Source: Mangrovimonas aestuarii
GTDB taxonomy: Bacteria > Bacteroidota > Bacteroidia > Flavobacteriales > Flavobacteriaceae
NCBI RefSeq assembly: GCF_028767185.1
Contig: NZ_JARACK010000007.1
Location: forward strand, 62,001-126,000
Length of the DNA stretch: 64,000 bases
Reading direction: 5' to 3'
Positions 37,991 through 47,560 of the stretch are shown one piece after another. Each line of letters starts with the position of its first letter. Within the stretch, counting starts at the first letter, position 1. The notes beneath the pieces were generated by a model that had not been told where the DNA came from, did no database searches, and saw only the letters and a program-made list of their open reading frames with translations. A program made the translations under genes and the position numbers.

Positions 37991-39160
37991 TTAATTAGTT
38001 GCTGGCTTATAATCTTTTTTATCGATGATCATCTTGGAGATAATTTCCCTTAATATTTCAGAGGTCCCCCCACCAATAGGCCCTAAACGGCTATCACGTA
38101 GCATTCTTGCCAACGGGTAATCTTCCATATAGCCATAACCTCCTAAAAACTGAAGACATCCGTAAATCACTTCGTCTGCCATTTTAGTCGATTTCAATTT
38201 GGATATAGTTGCTTCCTTCACAACATAATCTCCCTGATTTAATCTGCTGGCAACCGAATAATTAAACTCTTTACACACCATGACATCCGCATAGAAATCT
38301 GCAGCTTTATGTCTTAAAGCTTGAAACTGGTCAATAGTCTTACCAAAAGCCTGGCGCTCTCCCATATATTCAATAGCATACTCCAACGCAAACTCTGCTC
38401 GTGCATGGGCATTAATTCCCATAATTAAGCGCTCTAAAGCAAAGTGTTGCATAATATAAGGGAATCCTTTACCTTCTTCACCCATTAAATTATCAGCTGG
38501 GATCTTAACATTATCGAAAGCAATTTCCCCTGTATCTGATGCTCTCCAACCTAGCTTATCTAGTTTAGTAGCCGAAACACCTGGAGTGTCTCGGTCCATT
38601 ATAAACATACTGATACCTTTGTTACCTAACTCAGGATTAGTTTTAGCCGCAACTACTAAGTAATCGCTATAAATCCCGTTTGTAATAAAGGTTTTCGACC
38701 CATTAATAATATAATGATCACCTTCCTTTACTGCTGTTGTACGCATACCTGCAACATCACTACCTCCAAAAGGCTCTGTAATACACAGACAACCAATTTT
38801 ATCTCCAGAAATACTTGGTGTTAAATATTCTTGCTTAATACGCTCGTCTCCTTCTTTATTAACGTGAGTCATTGCCAAATAAGCGTGTGCCCACATTGCG
38901 GCAGCAAAACCTCCAGAATTGATTTTTTGAAGTTCTTCTAAAAAAATCACGGTATAGAAAAGATCCAAATCCAATCCTCCGTATTGTTCAGGATAGGCTA
39001 GGCCAAAATAGCCCATTTCACCAAACTTCTTCCAAATAAAGCGTTCTATTGTTCCTGTTTTTTCCCATTTATCAAGATGAGGCACAACTTCTTTCTTTAA
39101 AAAATCCTGTAGACTTTCCCTGAAAAGTTGATGCTCTTCCGTGAAGTACATATTGTTCAT
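37991..39160 (-). CDS. acyl-CoA dehydrogenase
   Basis: A 389-residue FAD enzyme that makes trans-2-enoyl-CoA. N-terminal helical domain, then LCITEPFGGSDVAGMRT (FAD/substrate binding), the GWRASDTGEIAFDNV strand block, and the C-terminal helices with QFLGGYGYMEDYP and GPIGGGTSEI. The usual Glu of the EGT motif is Gly here; the base is then probably Glu in FALERLIMG, as in isovaleryl-CoA and long-chain enzymes. Last gene of the AGCS-ComEA-like-dehydrogenase run, 13 bp after the preceding gene. Confidence 0.95.
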   Translation of the reverse strand: MNNMYFTEEHQLFRESLQDFLKKEVVPHLDKWEKTGTIERFIWKKFGEMGYFGLAYPEQYGGLDLDLFYTVIFLEELQKINSGGFAAAMWAHAYLAMTHVNKEGDERIKQEYLTPSISGDKIGCLCITEPFGGSDVAGMRTTAVKEGDHYIINGSKTFITNGIYSDYLVVAAKTNPELGNKGISMFIMDRDTPGVSATKLDKLGWRASDTGEIAFDNVKIPADNLMGEEGKGFPYIMQHFALERLIMGINAHARAEFALEYAIEYMGERQAFGKTIDQFQALRHKAADFYADVMVCKEFNYSVASRLNQGDYVVKEATISKLKSTKMADEVIYGCLQFLGGYGYMEDYPLARMLRDSRLGPIGGGTSEILREIISKMIIDKKDYKPATN

Positions 39161-39173
39161 TGTTTTTGGTTGT

Positions 39174-40040
39174 TTAATCGAGGCTCAAATATAGCTTAAT
39201 TATCTCAATCTTTTTGACGGGAAAATCTTTAACTTTTGTTAATTCCTCTAGACTTTTAAAGCCTTCTCTAAGTTTTCGTTCCTCAACTATATTATAAGCC
39301 AAATCATAATCGATATGCTGAACCAAAACCAAACTATCAGCAGATGCTGTATTAATATTCACCTTTTTAATTTGCCTAGGAGTCTTAACTGTGAATTGCT
39401 GTGTAACACGACTTATCACATCAGGAGAAAGTCCATACACGTCTTGCAATTGCACATCGGCAATAAAACCACCAGGAAATTTATCCCGAAACCTCACAAT
39501 CCGTTCTGAAAGCACCTCTCCAACTCCATTCACACGCTGTAACTGTAAAGCTGTAACTTTATTTAAATCAAATTTCTCTTTAAAAGTTTTCTCTAGCGAA
39601 GGCTTGTTTTTATATTTAGCTATCGATTTCGATTCTTTAACAAAATCCGGAAACTTAATATAGGGAGAAATGATTTTCAGTAATGAATCGGATACTTGAG
39701 TAACTCTCTGAAATTCCTCAACAGAATTAACCCATTTGCCTTGATCTCTATAAGCATGCAATCGATCAATTTCCTCAATCGACATTCCTAAAGTATATCC
39801 TTTGTAGTCGGTAACGAAGTTTGGATTGAAAGGATAAATTTTAATGGCTTTTTCTTTAAGAGCTTCAGCCTTTAAAGAGTCCAGCTCTGCTTCAACTCTT
39901 TTCAGTTCAGTGACGTTAACTTCATCTGTAGCTGGAGTAAAGCCTACAAAGAAGTAAACCAATTGAAAAACTACAATAAGTAATAGTAATAAAAAAATCC
40001 CATTTCGTTGTTGCTTAGTAAACGTGAAATGGGATTTCAT
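39174..40040 (-). CDS. ComEA-like helix-hairpin-helix protein
   Basis: A 288-residue protein with one N-terminal membrane helix (about 14-32). It carries several helix-hairpin-helix motifs: about 75-90 (LGMSIEEIDRLHAYR), 160-200 (LNKVTALQLQRVNGVGEVLSERIVRFRD) and 225-285 (VNINTASADSLVLVQHIDYDLAYNIVEERK). ComEA binds DNA during uptake; in flavobacteria such proteins often lack other competence genes nearby, as here. It is 18 bp after the symporter gene. Confidence 0.85.
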   Translation of the reverse strand: MKSHFTFTKQQRNGIFLLLLLIVVFQLVYFFVGFTPATDEVNVTELKRVEAELDSLKAEALKEKAIKIYPFNPNFVTDYKGYTLGMSIEEIDRLHAYRDQGKWVNSVEEFQRVTQVSDSLLKIISPYIKFPDFVKESKSIAKYKNKPSLEKTFKEKFDLNKVTALQLQRVNGVGEVLSERIVRFRDKFPGGFIADVQLQDVYGLSPDVISRVTQQFTVKTPRQIKKVNINTASADSLVLVQHIDYDLAYNIVEERKLREGFKSLEELTKVKDFPVKKIEIIKLYLSLD

Positions 40041-40058
40041 ATGGGATTAATTTTAGTT

Positions 40059-41681
40059 TTACATGTGCTTAGTAAGATCTTCAGCGCCTTCTTCTATAGC
40101 TTCATCTTTGACCTTGACAGCTTTCATATATTTCTTTAGTTCCTGACTAATAATTGGTGACAATACAACAACACCTATAATATTAGGCACAACCATTGCA
40201 AATATCATTGCGTCAGAAAAATCAATAACAGCACCAAGACTAATAGACGATCCTACAATTACGAAAAGTAAGAATAATATTTTATATGCCAAATCACTTA
40301 TCTTTCCTTTACCAAATAGAAACACCCACCCTTGCATACCATAGTATGACCAAGAGACCATTGTTGAAAATGCGAATAAAATAACTGCAATGGTCAATAT
40401 AACAGAGAAATGAGGAATAACCGTATCAAAAGCAGTAGCCGTCAACTCAACACCCTCTTTAATTGGCACTCCGTATTCCATAAAACCACCATCGAAGTTG
40501 GTAATAACAATTACTAAAGCTGTCATAGTACAAATTACAACTGTATCAACAAATGGCTCTAAAAGCGCTACAATACCTTCACTTGCCGGGTACTTAGTTC
40601 TTACCGCCGAGTGAGCAATAGCAGCACTACCTACCCCTGCCTCATTAGAGAAGGCTCCACGACGAATACCCTGAATCATCACCCCTATAAGTCCACCAGC
40701 AATACCTAAACCAGAAAATGCCCCTTCATATATTAACATGAATGCATCGTCAATCAAACTCCAGTTGGCACCAAGAATAACTAATGCCGCCAACACATAA
40801 ATACCTGCCATAAAAGGAACCACTTTTTCAGTTACAGAAGCAATCCTTTTAATACCTCCAATAATAACAACAGCTACTAGAGCCGCCATTACAAAACCGA
40901 AATACATTCCAGCATTATCACTTTGAAGATTAAATAATTTTGTAAACTGTGCTGCTGCTTGGTTAGCTTGGAACATGTTTCCTCCACCAAAAGAACCTCC
41001 TACTACAAAAACTGCAAAAACAACTGCTAGAACTTTCCCTAGAGGCTTCATACCTTTTTCGCCAAAACCTTTAGTTAGGTAATACATTGGCCCTCCGTAA
41101 ACGGTTCCATCTTCTCCTACATCACGATACTTAACCCCTAATGTACATTCGGCAAACTTAGATGCCATTCCCAGCAACCCAGCTAAAATCATCCAAAAAG
41201 TAGCACCAGGCCCTCCAATAGACAAAGCCACTGCAACACCAGCAATATTACCAAGACCTACGGTTGCTGATAAAGCCGCTGTTAAAGCCTGAAAGTGCGA
41301 CACTTCTCCATGCGCACTGTCATCTCTTAGAGTTTCAATAATATTATGCTCTTCATTTGGTGTAGCATCTCCGTATAAAGTGTCTGCACCGTGCTTTTCA
41401 ATATCTTCATATTTACCTTGCACTACACGAATAGCAGTTCCAAAACCGGTAATATTGATAAATCTAAAATAAAAAGTGAAGAATAATGCACCTCCTATTA
41501 AAACAATTAACACCCATGGAATTCGATAATCTTCTGAAAATGGAATTTCGTAAAATATACCTTCAACAAACCAGCCAGTATACTCTTTGAAAATTCTATC
41601 GAATTTTTCTGAGGCCGACTCTTGGCCAAAGCTCAAAATTGGTAAAATAAGTGTGAAAATTGATAGAAGATATTTCTTCAT
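40059..41681 (-). CDS. alanine/glycine:cation symporter (AGCS family)
   Basis: A 540-residue membrane protein with a signal-like N-terminus and about 11 transmembrane helices. AGCS signatures: GNIAGVAVALSIGGPGATFWM, then SKFAECTLGVKYRD and GGGNMFQANQAAAQF. It imports alanine or glycine with Na+ or H+. It has an N-terminal extension of about 60 residues before the core, common in Bacteroidota members. First gene of the three-gene run. Confidence 0.93.
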   Translation of the reverse strand: MKKYLLSIFTLILPILSFGQESASEKFDRIFKEYTGWFVEGIFYEIPFSEDYRIPWVLIVLIGGALFFTFYFRFINITGFGTAIRVVQGKYEDIEKHGADTLYGDATPNEEHNIIETLRDDSAHGEVSHFQALTAALSATVGLGNIAGVAVALSIGGPGATFWMILAGLLGMASKFAECTLGVKYRDVGEDGTVYGGPMYYLTKGFGEKGMKPLGKVLAVVFAVFVVGGSFGGGNMFQANQAAAQFTKLFNLQSDNAGMYFGFVMAALVAVVIIGGIKRIASVTEKVVPFMAGIYVLAALVILGANWSLIDDAFMLIYEGAFSGLGIAGGLIGVMIQGIRRGAFSNEAGVGSAAIAHSAVRTKYPASEGIVALLEPFVDTVVICTMTALVIVITNFDGGFMEYGVPIKEGVELTATAFDTVIPHFSVILTIAVILFAFSTMVSWSYYGMQGWVFLFGKGKISDLAYKILFLLFVIVGSSISLGAVIDFSDAMIFAMVVPNIIGVVVLSPIISQELKKYMKAVKVKDEAIEEGAEDLTKHM

Positions 41682-41796
41682 AATAAGTCTCTAAAGTTTA
41701 GTTAATTTTCTGACAAAAATCTGAATAATAGGCGGCAAGATGCTAAAAAAAAACGAGTTATTAAAGCAAAGCTTGTTAAAATGGAAGTTCTTAGCC

Positions 41797-42813
41797 CTAA
41801 AGGTTATATACAGAGTTAAGCTTATGAATTTGTTCTGGACGTCCTAAAACAATAATTTTAGACCCTGGCACTAATTTTGTTTCTGCCTCAGGATTAACAA
41901 CATAATCACCATTTTCATCCTTAAAACCAATAACGTTACACCCTGTTTTTTTGCGTAAGTCCAAATCCCTAATGGTTTTGCTTTCTTTAGCATTATATAG
42001 TTTATCCACGACAATCTCTTCAATATTAATATTCGACCTACCTACTATGGATAAATTATCAATAAACTCTATAAGGTCTGGGACTACCACTAAAGATGCC
42101 ATATGGTCGCCGCCAATCTTATCGGGCAAAATCACATTGTTTGCTCCTGCCAGTTTTAGTTTTTTATATGAGGTTTCTTGAGAGGCTCGGCTAATGATAC
42201 TCATTCCTTTATTTATTTGTCTAGCTGAAAGCACTACAAATAAATTATCTGCATCGTTGGGAAGCGCAGAAATCAAACATTGGGCTCGGTCAATACCTGC
42301 CTGCAAAAGAGTTTCATCTTCATTTGCATTCCCCAAGACGAATGGGACATCTTCCGATTCAAATTTATCTAAAACCTCCTTATTTTTTTCAATGACCACA
42401 AAGGCCTTTTTGTAGGCAATCAATTTTCTTGCGGCTTGCTTACCATTTCTTCCATAACCACAAATAATAATGTGATCGCTTAAACCATCGATTATCTTTT
42501 GCATCTTTTTCTGTTTTAATTCGTCTGGATTGCTTCTACTTAAAATATACTCGGTAATAACTGTCAAGGCATATCCTAATATGATAACACTGGACAATAT
42601 TAAAAATACTGTAAACATCTTCGACACATCGTCCAGAGGCTTTACTTCTCCAAAACCAACTGTAGTGATGGTAATAACAGTCATATACAGCGCATCCAAC
42701 CAGGAATAGTGCGACATAACCTTAAACCCTACCACACCCGTAATAAGCAACAATACAAGTAAGGCTATTGCCGTATATATTTTGGATCCAAAAATTTTCC
42801 GGATGTACATCAT
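41797..42813 (-). CDS. two-TM potassium channel with RCK (TrkA) domains
   Basis: A 338-residue protein. Two membrane helices (about 14-32 and 68-90) flank the selectivity filter TTVGFGE. An RCK N domain follows (about 113-235; IICGYGRNGKQAARKL), then TrkA-C (about 255-338). The architecture is that of MthK-type channels gated by a cytoplasmic ligand. It is the last gene of an operon after a PspC-like gene (3 bp gap). Confidence 0.93.
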   Translation of the reverse strand: MMYIRKIFGSKIYTAIALLVLLLITGVVGFKVMSHYSWLDALYMTVITITTVGFGEVKPLDDVSKMFTVFLILSSVIILGYALTVITEYILSRSNPDELKQKKMQKIIDGLSDHIIICGYGRNGKQAARKLIAYKKAFVVIEKNKEVLDKFESEDVPFVLGNANEDETLLQAGIDRAQCLISALPNDADNLFVVLSARQINKGMSIISRASQETSYKKLKLAGANNVILPDKIGGDHMASLVVVPDLIEFIDNLSIVGRSNINIEEIVVDKLYNAKESKTIRDLDLRKKTGCNVIGFKDENGDYVVNPEAETKLVPGSKIIVLGRPEQIHKLNSVYNL

Positions 42814-42816
42814 AGA

Positions 42817-43044
42817 TTAAAGATCGAAAACAGAAGTTCGTTTAGTATAAAGAAGGTCTTTTATGCGCATCCAAAATGCTATAAACAAATATAATGCAAA
42901 CCCGAATCCAAGTGTGACGAAGGTTAAGTAAATAAATGAAGTGCGTACGACTTTAGCACGCATCCCTAAACGATCGGCTATGCGCTGACATACGTAAAAA
43001 CCATGCTTCTGCAAATAAAACAATACAGAGTAAAACCATTTCAT
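42817..43044 (-). CDS. small PspC-domain membrane protein
   Basis: A 75-residue protein: an N-terminal YVCQRIADRLGMRAKVVRTSF segment matching PspC, then one membrane helix (about 38-58). PspC proteins sense inner membrane stress. It lies between DUF2851 and the K+ channel with gaps of 8 and 3 bp. Confidence 0.8.
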   Translation of the reverse strand: MKWFYSVLFYLQKHGFYVCQRIADRLGMRAKVVRTSFIYLTFVTLGFGFALYLFIAFWMRIKDLLYTKRTSVFDL

Positions 43045-43052
43045 ACCGCAAT

Positions 43053-44330
43053 TTAATCAAAACCTTGTAATAATGCATTTCCAACAGCACATTGCAAACA
43101 TTTATTCTTATCACAGTACTCAGTTTTCAGTTCTAATAAGGCTTGTGACTCTAAAGCAGTTGCTTTAAAGGGGCGTAATTTCTGAAATATTTCTACGATA
43201 GTGTTCTTTTCTGAAGCCAACTGCCTTACCATTTCCAGCAAAGTAGCACTTCCCCCCTTCCCCATAGCCTTCATGTATGCAAATTGCAATGGAATGACTG
43301 TATTAATTAACAATAAATCTATAAACGATTTGGTAGTAGTTTTTTTAGATGGTTTAGAAACTTTTCCAAAGTTGAAGTGATTATCCCAATATTCTGAAGC
43401 TTGCACAGTAAATAGTTCATAAAAAGATTCGATTGACTTGCAATCCATAATCTGTGAGAACAAATTTGGATAACTTCCATAAAGTACTGCCAATTGGGAT
43501 AATCTGATAGTTGGAAAATTGTGTGGTCGTAAACGAAAAAATTGTATTGGAATCACTCTTGTATTATCAAGTTGAAACTTCCGTTTCAAAAAAACATATT
43601 CCTTTTTTACCTTAACAAAATTCACATCTTGATTGTCTTTTTCCAAAATACCCGCTTGCCCCAAAAACAAAGCTTCCAATTGAAAAATATTGTTTTGAAC
43701 TTTTCTTATAACACTAAAATCTAAAGATTGAGCTAAGCTTAAAAAAGCCTCTCGATTCACCCGAAGTCCAAATGCTTTTGCCAACATACAAAACGAAACT
43801 GCTTCCCAATTGTTTTTGGATGATTTCAACAAACCTTCAATAACAATCGATTTTCTTTGCAATCTCTCAACATATAAGCGTTCCAACCAGTTCTGCATTG
43901 TAAATCCATCAACTGAATTAATATCTCTTTCACAGTTAATCCATTGATTCACATTCAAGAACAGATTATGATAATTGTCCAGAATTTCTTTGTCAACTTG
44001 ATCTTTAAGCTCCAAAGTTGGAATAGTGTCGTTATTTTTTCTGTATACTTCTGTATCATGATTCCAAACCACGTGTAAAATCACATTATTGTAAGCTACA
44101 TCTTGTTCGTGATTGTGGACATACCAATCACCCGAATTAATATGAATTTCTACATTACCGGCCCATAGCTGATTACCAACTCGGAGTTTGGCGTTAAAAA
44201 AATCAGGACCAGAATCATGATTATGCTGCCCTGTAGAGACTATTTCCAGCAATTCTCCAGCAGCAGTCTTCAATTGAGGGGAATGAAACGCTTTATGTTT
44301 CCATAGATAATGTAGAAATTCTTCCTGCAT
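43053..44330 (-). CDS. DUF2851 family protein
   Basis: A 425-residue soluble protein (MQEEFLHYLWKHKAFHSPQL..., GQHNHDSGPDFFNAKL, WAGNVEIHINSGDWYVHNH). It ends with a cysteine cluster (CDKNKCLQCAVGNALL) that could bind metal. The N-terminal DSGPDFFNA/WAGNVEIH pattern hints at a nuclease-like fold, an inference only. The family is typical of Bacteroidota and its function is unknown. Its ATG overlaps the stop of the FAD oxidoreductase gene by 1 nt. Confidence 0.85.
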   Translation of the reverse strand: MQEEFLHYLWKHKAFHSPQLKTAAGELLEIVSTGQHNHDSGPDFFNAKLRVGNQLWAGNVEIHINSGDWYVHNHEQDVAYNNVILHVVWNHDTEVYRKNNDTIPTLELKDQVDKEILDNYHNLFLNVNQWINCERDINSVDGFTMQNWLERLYVERLQRKSIVIEGLLKSSKNNWEAVSFCMLAKAFGLRVNREAFLSLAQSLDFSVIRKVQNNIFQLEALFLGQAGILEKDNQDVNFVKVKKEYVFLKRKFQLDNTRVIPIQFFRLRPHNFPTIRLSQLAVLYGSYPNLFSQIMDCKSIESFYELFTVQASEYWDNHFNFGKVSKPSKKTTTKSFIDLLLINTVIPLQFAYMKAMGKGGSATLLEMVRQLASEKNTIVEIFQKLRPFKATALESQALLELKTEYCDKNKCLQCAVGNALLQGFD

Positions 44331-45712
44331 TAAGGTTTTATGTTTTGATTTACTCTAAACATATTGTTAGGATCGTATTTTCGTTTTATTTCCAATAAAC
44401 GTTCATAATTACCCTTGTAACTAGCCTTTACCCTATCTTGTCCTTCATCCATCATAAAATTGGAATAAGCTCCTCCAGAAGAATATGGATGTAAAGCTTC
44501 CCAATAATCCTTACACCAATTGGTTATTTTTTCTGCATTGGCCGGATCTGGATCTACTCCCACAATAACACCTGCATATTTTGCCCCTCTATAAGCCCAT
44601 GGAGTTTCTTCTTTCTTTGGCTTAGAAGCTGCTCCGCTTATTGGATACAAATGCATTTGTGATAAAGGTGTAGGTATTTGCGATCCAAATTTGAGGTGAT
44701 TTGCACTGATCTCAGGAGATAGGTCATCAAAAAAGTCGGCACGCCAATACCATTGTAGCCCAGGAGGCATCAAGCCATCAAACAAGGTTTGAATCATTGG
44801 ATATGGCATTTCACCAACATGTTCAAACAAAGGAGATTTATCTCTAACAGGTTTAAACAATGTATCGAAATTAGCTGGGTCACCAACATAACACCATACA
44901 ATACCACAGAACATTTTGTTATGTAAATGCTCAGGGAAAGGAGGACCTGGAATAATCATAGTTGCAATAAACCCGTTTAATTCCTCAGGAGCATTATGAA
45001 TAAAGTCGTGATACCAAGCCATTATTTCTTCGGTCTGTTCTATAGGCCATAACGTTGGTCCTCCAATCACTGTTTTTACAGGATGCGCCTGAAATTTAAA
45101 TGAAGTTACTATGCCGAAATTTCCACCTCCTCCGCGGATGGCCCAAAATAAATCAGGATGGTATTGAGCATTTACTGTAACAAAGGATCCATCTGCCAAA
45201 ACCATATCTGCTTCCAACAAATTATCAATTGTTAATCCGTATTTTCTCGACAAATGTCCTACACCTCCTCCTAAAGTAAGTCCTCCAACACCTGTTGTAG
45301 AGATAATCCCCGCTGGTACAGCCAAGCCAAAAGGATGAGTAGCATGATCAACTTCTCCCCAAACATTTCCACCTCCAACTCGCACTGTTGAATCAGAAGT
45401 ATCTACTCTAACATATTTTATTCCAGATAGGTCAATAACCAAACCTTCATCACATAACCCAAGGCCTCCACCATTATGTCCTCCTCCTCTAACCGCAACT
45501 AATAAATCATTTTCTCTCCCAAAATTTACAGCAGCAATTACATCTGCAACATCTACACACATAACAAACATTCCGGGCCTCTTATCAATCATCCCGTTAT
45601 AGACCTTTCTTGTCTCATCATATTCGGTATCTTCAGGAAGAACAATTTTTCCTCTTAATTGACCTTTTAATGTTTCTACTTTTTGGGGATCCAATTGACT
45701 TACTGTGTTCAT
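44330..45712 (-). CDS. FAD-dependent oxidoreductase, BBE/PCMH type
   Basis: A 460-residue flavoprotein of the berberine-bridge-enzyme group. PCMH FAD-binding half (about 40-210) with VRGGGHNGGGLG, whose His is the likely covalent FAD attachment, and TTGVGGLTLGGGVGHLSRKYGL. The C-terminal BBE motif (YKGNYERLLEIKRKYDPNNMF) is present. The Cys that makes a second flavin bond in bicovalent relatives is replaced (AGIISTTG in place of AGxCPTxG), so a single bond is expected. Substrate unknown; sugars, alcohols or aromatic compounds are possible. First gene of the four-gene operon. Confidence 0.9.
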   Translation of the reverse strand: MNTVSQLDPQKVETLKGQLRGKIVLPEDTEYDETRKVYNGMIDKRPGMFVMCVDVADVIAAVNFGRENDLLVAVRGGGHNGGGLGLCDEGLVIDLSGIKYVRVDTSDSTVRVGGGNVWGEVDHATHPFGLAVPAGIISTTGVGGLTLGGGVGHLSRKYGLTIDNLLEADMVLADGSFVTVNAQYHPDLFWAIRGGGGNFGIVTSFKFQAHPVKTVIGGPTLWPIEQTEEIMAWYHDFIHNAPEELNGFIATMIIPGPPFPEHLHNKMFCGIVWCYVGDPANFDTLFKPVRDKSPLFEHVGEMPYPMIQTLFDGLMPPGLQWYWRADFFDDLSPEISANHLKFGSQIPTPLSQMHLYPISGAASKPKKEETPWAYRGAKYAGVIVGVDPDPANAEKITNWCKDYWEALHPYSSGGAYSNFMMDEGQDRVKASYKGNYERLLEIKRKYDPNNMFRVNQNIKP

Positions 45713-45908
45713 TTTAATGTCGGTTTTTGTTAGTTCACATTTTGAATAAATAAAGTTAACAAATTGACAAACACCACCTTACACGTTAATGAAATTTACA
45801 CATCAATACAACCTGATTTCCATTCCCTTTATCTAAAAAGTTTATTCCATTAGCATACCCTTATAAAACACAGAGCTGAATTAACCTAAATCAACTTCAC
45901 TATAAACC

Positions 45909-45940
45909 AAAAAAAATCCCAGGTCACACCTAGGATTATT
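45909..45940 (-). terminator. terminator after the small protein gene
   Basis: AATCCCAGGT (45915-45924) pairs with ACCTAGGATT (45928-45937), with one wobble pair. On the minus strand a T run follows. Confidence 0.75.
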
Positions 45941-45958
45941 CTTTTAATCCACAAAAAA

Positions 45959-46273
45959 TTAATAGTCAATACTCCACTGCTCACCCATTTTATCCAAACC
46001 TGATTTCCCAAGATCCTCTGGAGTCATAGCTATACGGAATTCACAATGAGCCTCAAAAATTAAAAACCAAGGTTCCGATATAGCTGGTACAGCCGATGCA
46101 TCTGGAATATCGATAACCATAGCAGCCCCTCTATGACCTTCCTGCTCAGTGAAGTATATACTCTCAGGCTTTAAATCTTCAAGAATTCGCTGGATATGGT
46201 CTCCAGCCGTCCCATTTCGCACCAACGAATTAAAAGGTTCAATGGGGAAAACAAGGTTAACTAACATTCTCAT
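45959..46273 (-). CDS. small protein of unknown function
   Basis: A 104-residue soluble protein. The frame reaches a GTG at 46300, but the ATG at 46273 (MRMLVNLVFPIEPFN) is the better start. It has a short alternating pattern (MLVNLVFPIEPFNSLVR, then helix IQRILEDLKPESIYF, then AAMVIDIPDASAVPAISEPWFLIF) that resembles dimeric ferredoxin-like alpha/beta proteins. No catalytic residue is clear. Stands alone with its own terminator. Confidence 0.7.
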   Translation of the reverse strand: MRMLVNLVFPIEPFNSLVRNGTAGDHIQRILEDLKPESIYFTEQEGHRGAAMVIDIPDASAVPAISEPWFLIFEAHCEFRIAMTPEDLGKSGLDKMGEQWSIDY

Positions 46274-46372
46274 AATTATTGATTTTAAGATTAATAGCAC
46301 CTTGAAGGTACAACTTATTAAACCTTAAATCAATCTCTTGCATGAAATAGAGTTTCAAACTTACTAAACAAA

Positions 46373-46400
46373 GAATCCCGAGGCATATACCTCGGGATTC
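46373..46400 (-). terminator. terminator of the cysteine synthase gene
   Basis: GAATCCCGAGG (46373-46383) and CCTCGGGATTC (46390-46400), an 11-bp stem with a 6-nt loop and a T-rich tail on the minus strand. Confidence 0.85.
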
Positions 46401-46438
46401 TCTTTATTCAAAAAAAAAAAACGATTAATGAAAACTCA

Positions 46439-47419
46439 TTAATCTATGTATCCCATTTTTCGCATCCAATCATCGTTGAACATTTTACCGACATAGCGGC
46501 TACCGTGATCGTGAAACAATACAACCACCACATCATTTTCATTAAAATGCTCTTTTAATTGCAACACGCCTTTAATTGCTGCACCTGCAGAGTTCCCTAA
46601 AAACATTCCTTCCTCTTTAGCCAAACGTTGTGTATAAACTGCAGCATCTTTATCTGTTACCTTAGTAAACCCATCGATAATATCGAAATTTACATTGGCA
46701 GGTAAAATATCTTCTCCTATACCTTCGGTTACATACGGGTAGATTTCATTTTCATCAAACACCCCTGTTTCATGGTATTTTTTAAATACCGATCCGTAAG
46801 TATCAACACCCCACACCTTTACGTTAGGATTTTGCTCCTTCAAGTATTTTCCAACACCAGAGATTGTTCCCCCTGTTCCTACACCTACCACAAAGTGGGT
46901 TACTTTACCTTCGGTCTGTTTCCAGATTTCCGGACCAGTACTTTCATAATGAGCTTGAGCATTGCTTGGATTATCGTATTGATTTACGTACCATCCATTT
47001 GGGGTTTCTTCAGCTAGACGCTTGGAAACTGAGTAATAAGAACGTGGATCGTCCGGTTCAACATCTGTAGGACAAACGACCACTTCGCATCCAACAGCCT
47101 TAAGAATGTCTATTTTCTCTTTAGACTGTTTATCGGCAATCACGCAAATCATTTTGTATCCCTTCACGATAGCTGCCAAAGCTAATCCCATTCCAGTATT
47201 CCCTGAAGTTCCTTCAATAATAGTACCACCAGGCTTTAAACGTCCATCAGCTTCTGCATCCTCAATCATTTTTACGGCCATACGATCCTTAACAGAGTTC
47301 CCTGGGTTAAACGTTTCGTATTTAGCCAGCACCAAACAAGGCAACTCGGCAGTTAATTTATTGATTTTTACCAAAGGGGTATTCCCTATGGTTTCCAATA
47401 TATTCTTTGCGTATTCCAT
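46439..47419 (-). CDS. cysM: PLP-dependent cysteine synthase
   Basis: A 326-residue fold-type II PLP enzyme. Lys of the Schiff base is in NPGNSVKDRMAV, the phosphate loop is TSGNTGMGLA, and the glycine loop is GVGTGGTISG. It makes cysteine from O-acetylserine and sulfide; cysK/cysM assignment and possible cystathionine beta-synthase activity cannot be separated by eye. Monocistronic with a terminator. Confidence 0.9.
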   Translation of the reverse strand: MEYAKNILETIGNTPLVKINKLTAELPCLVLAKYETFNPGNSVKDRMAVKMIEDAEADGRLKPGGTIIEGTSGNTGMGLALAAIVKGYKMICVIADKQSKEKIDILKAVGCEVVVCPTDVEPDDPRSYYSVSKRLAEETPNGWYVNQYDNPSNAQAHYESTGPEIWKQTEGKVTHFVVGVGTGGTISGVGKYLKEQNPNVKVWGVDTYGSVFKKYHETGVFDENEIYPYVTEGIGEDILPANVNFDIIDGFTKVTDKDAAVYTQRLAKEEGMFLGNSAGAAIKGVLQLKEHFNENDVVVVLFHDHGSRYVGKMFNDDWMRKMGYID

Positions 47420-47560
47420 GTATTCTGATTTTCACTGCAAAGGTACGCCAAAAGTTAAGAGTTAAAAGGGATTTTAAGTTTGATTTTTAATGTCTTCTTC
47501 GCATTTTTTTAAGGCTTAAATGAACCTGAAAAAACATAAAAAAAACACTAAAAGATGGCA

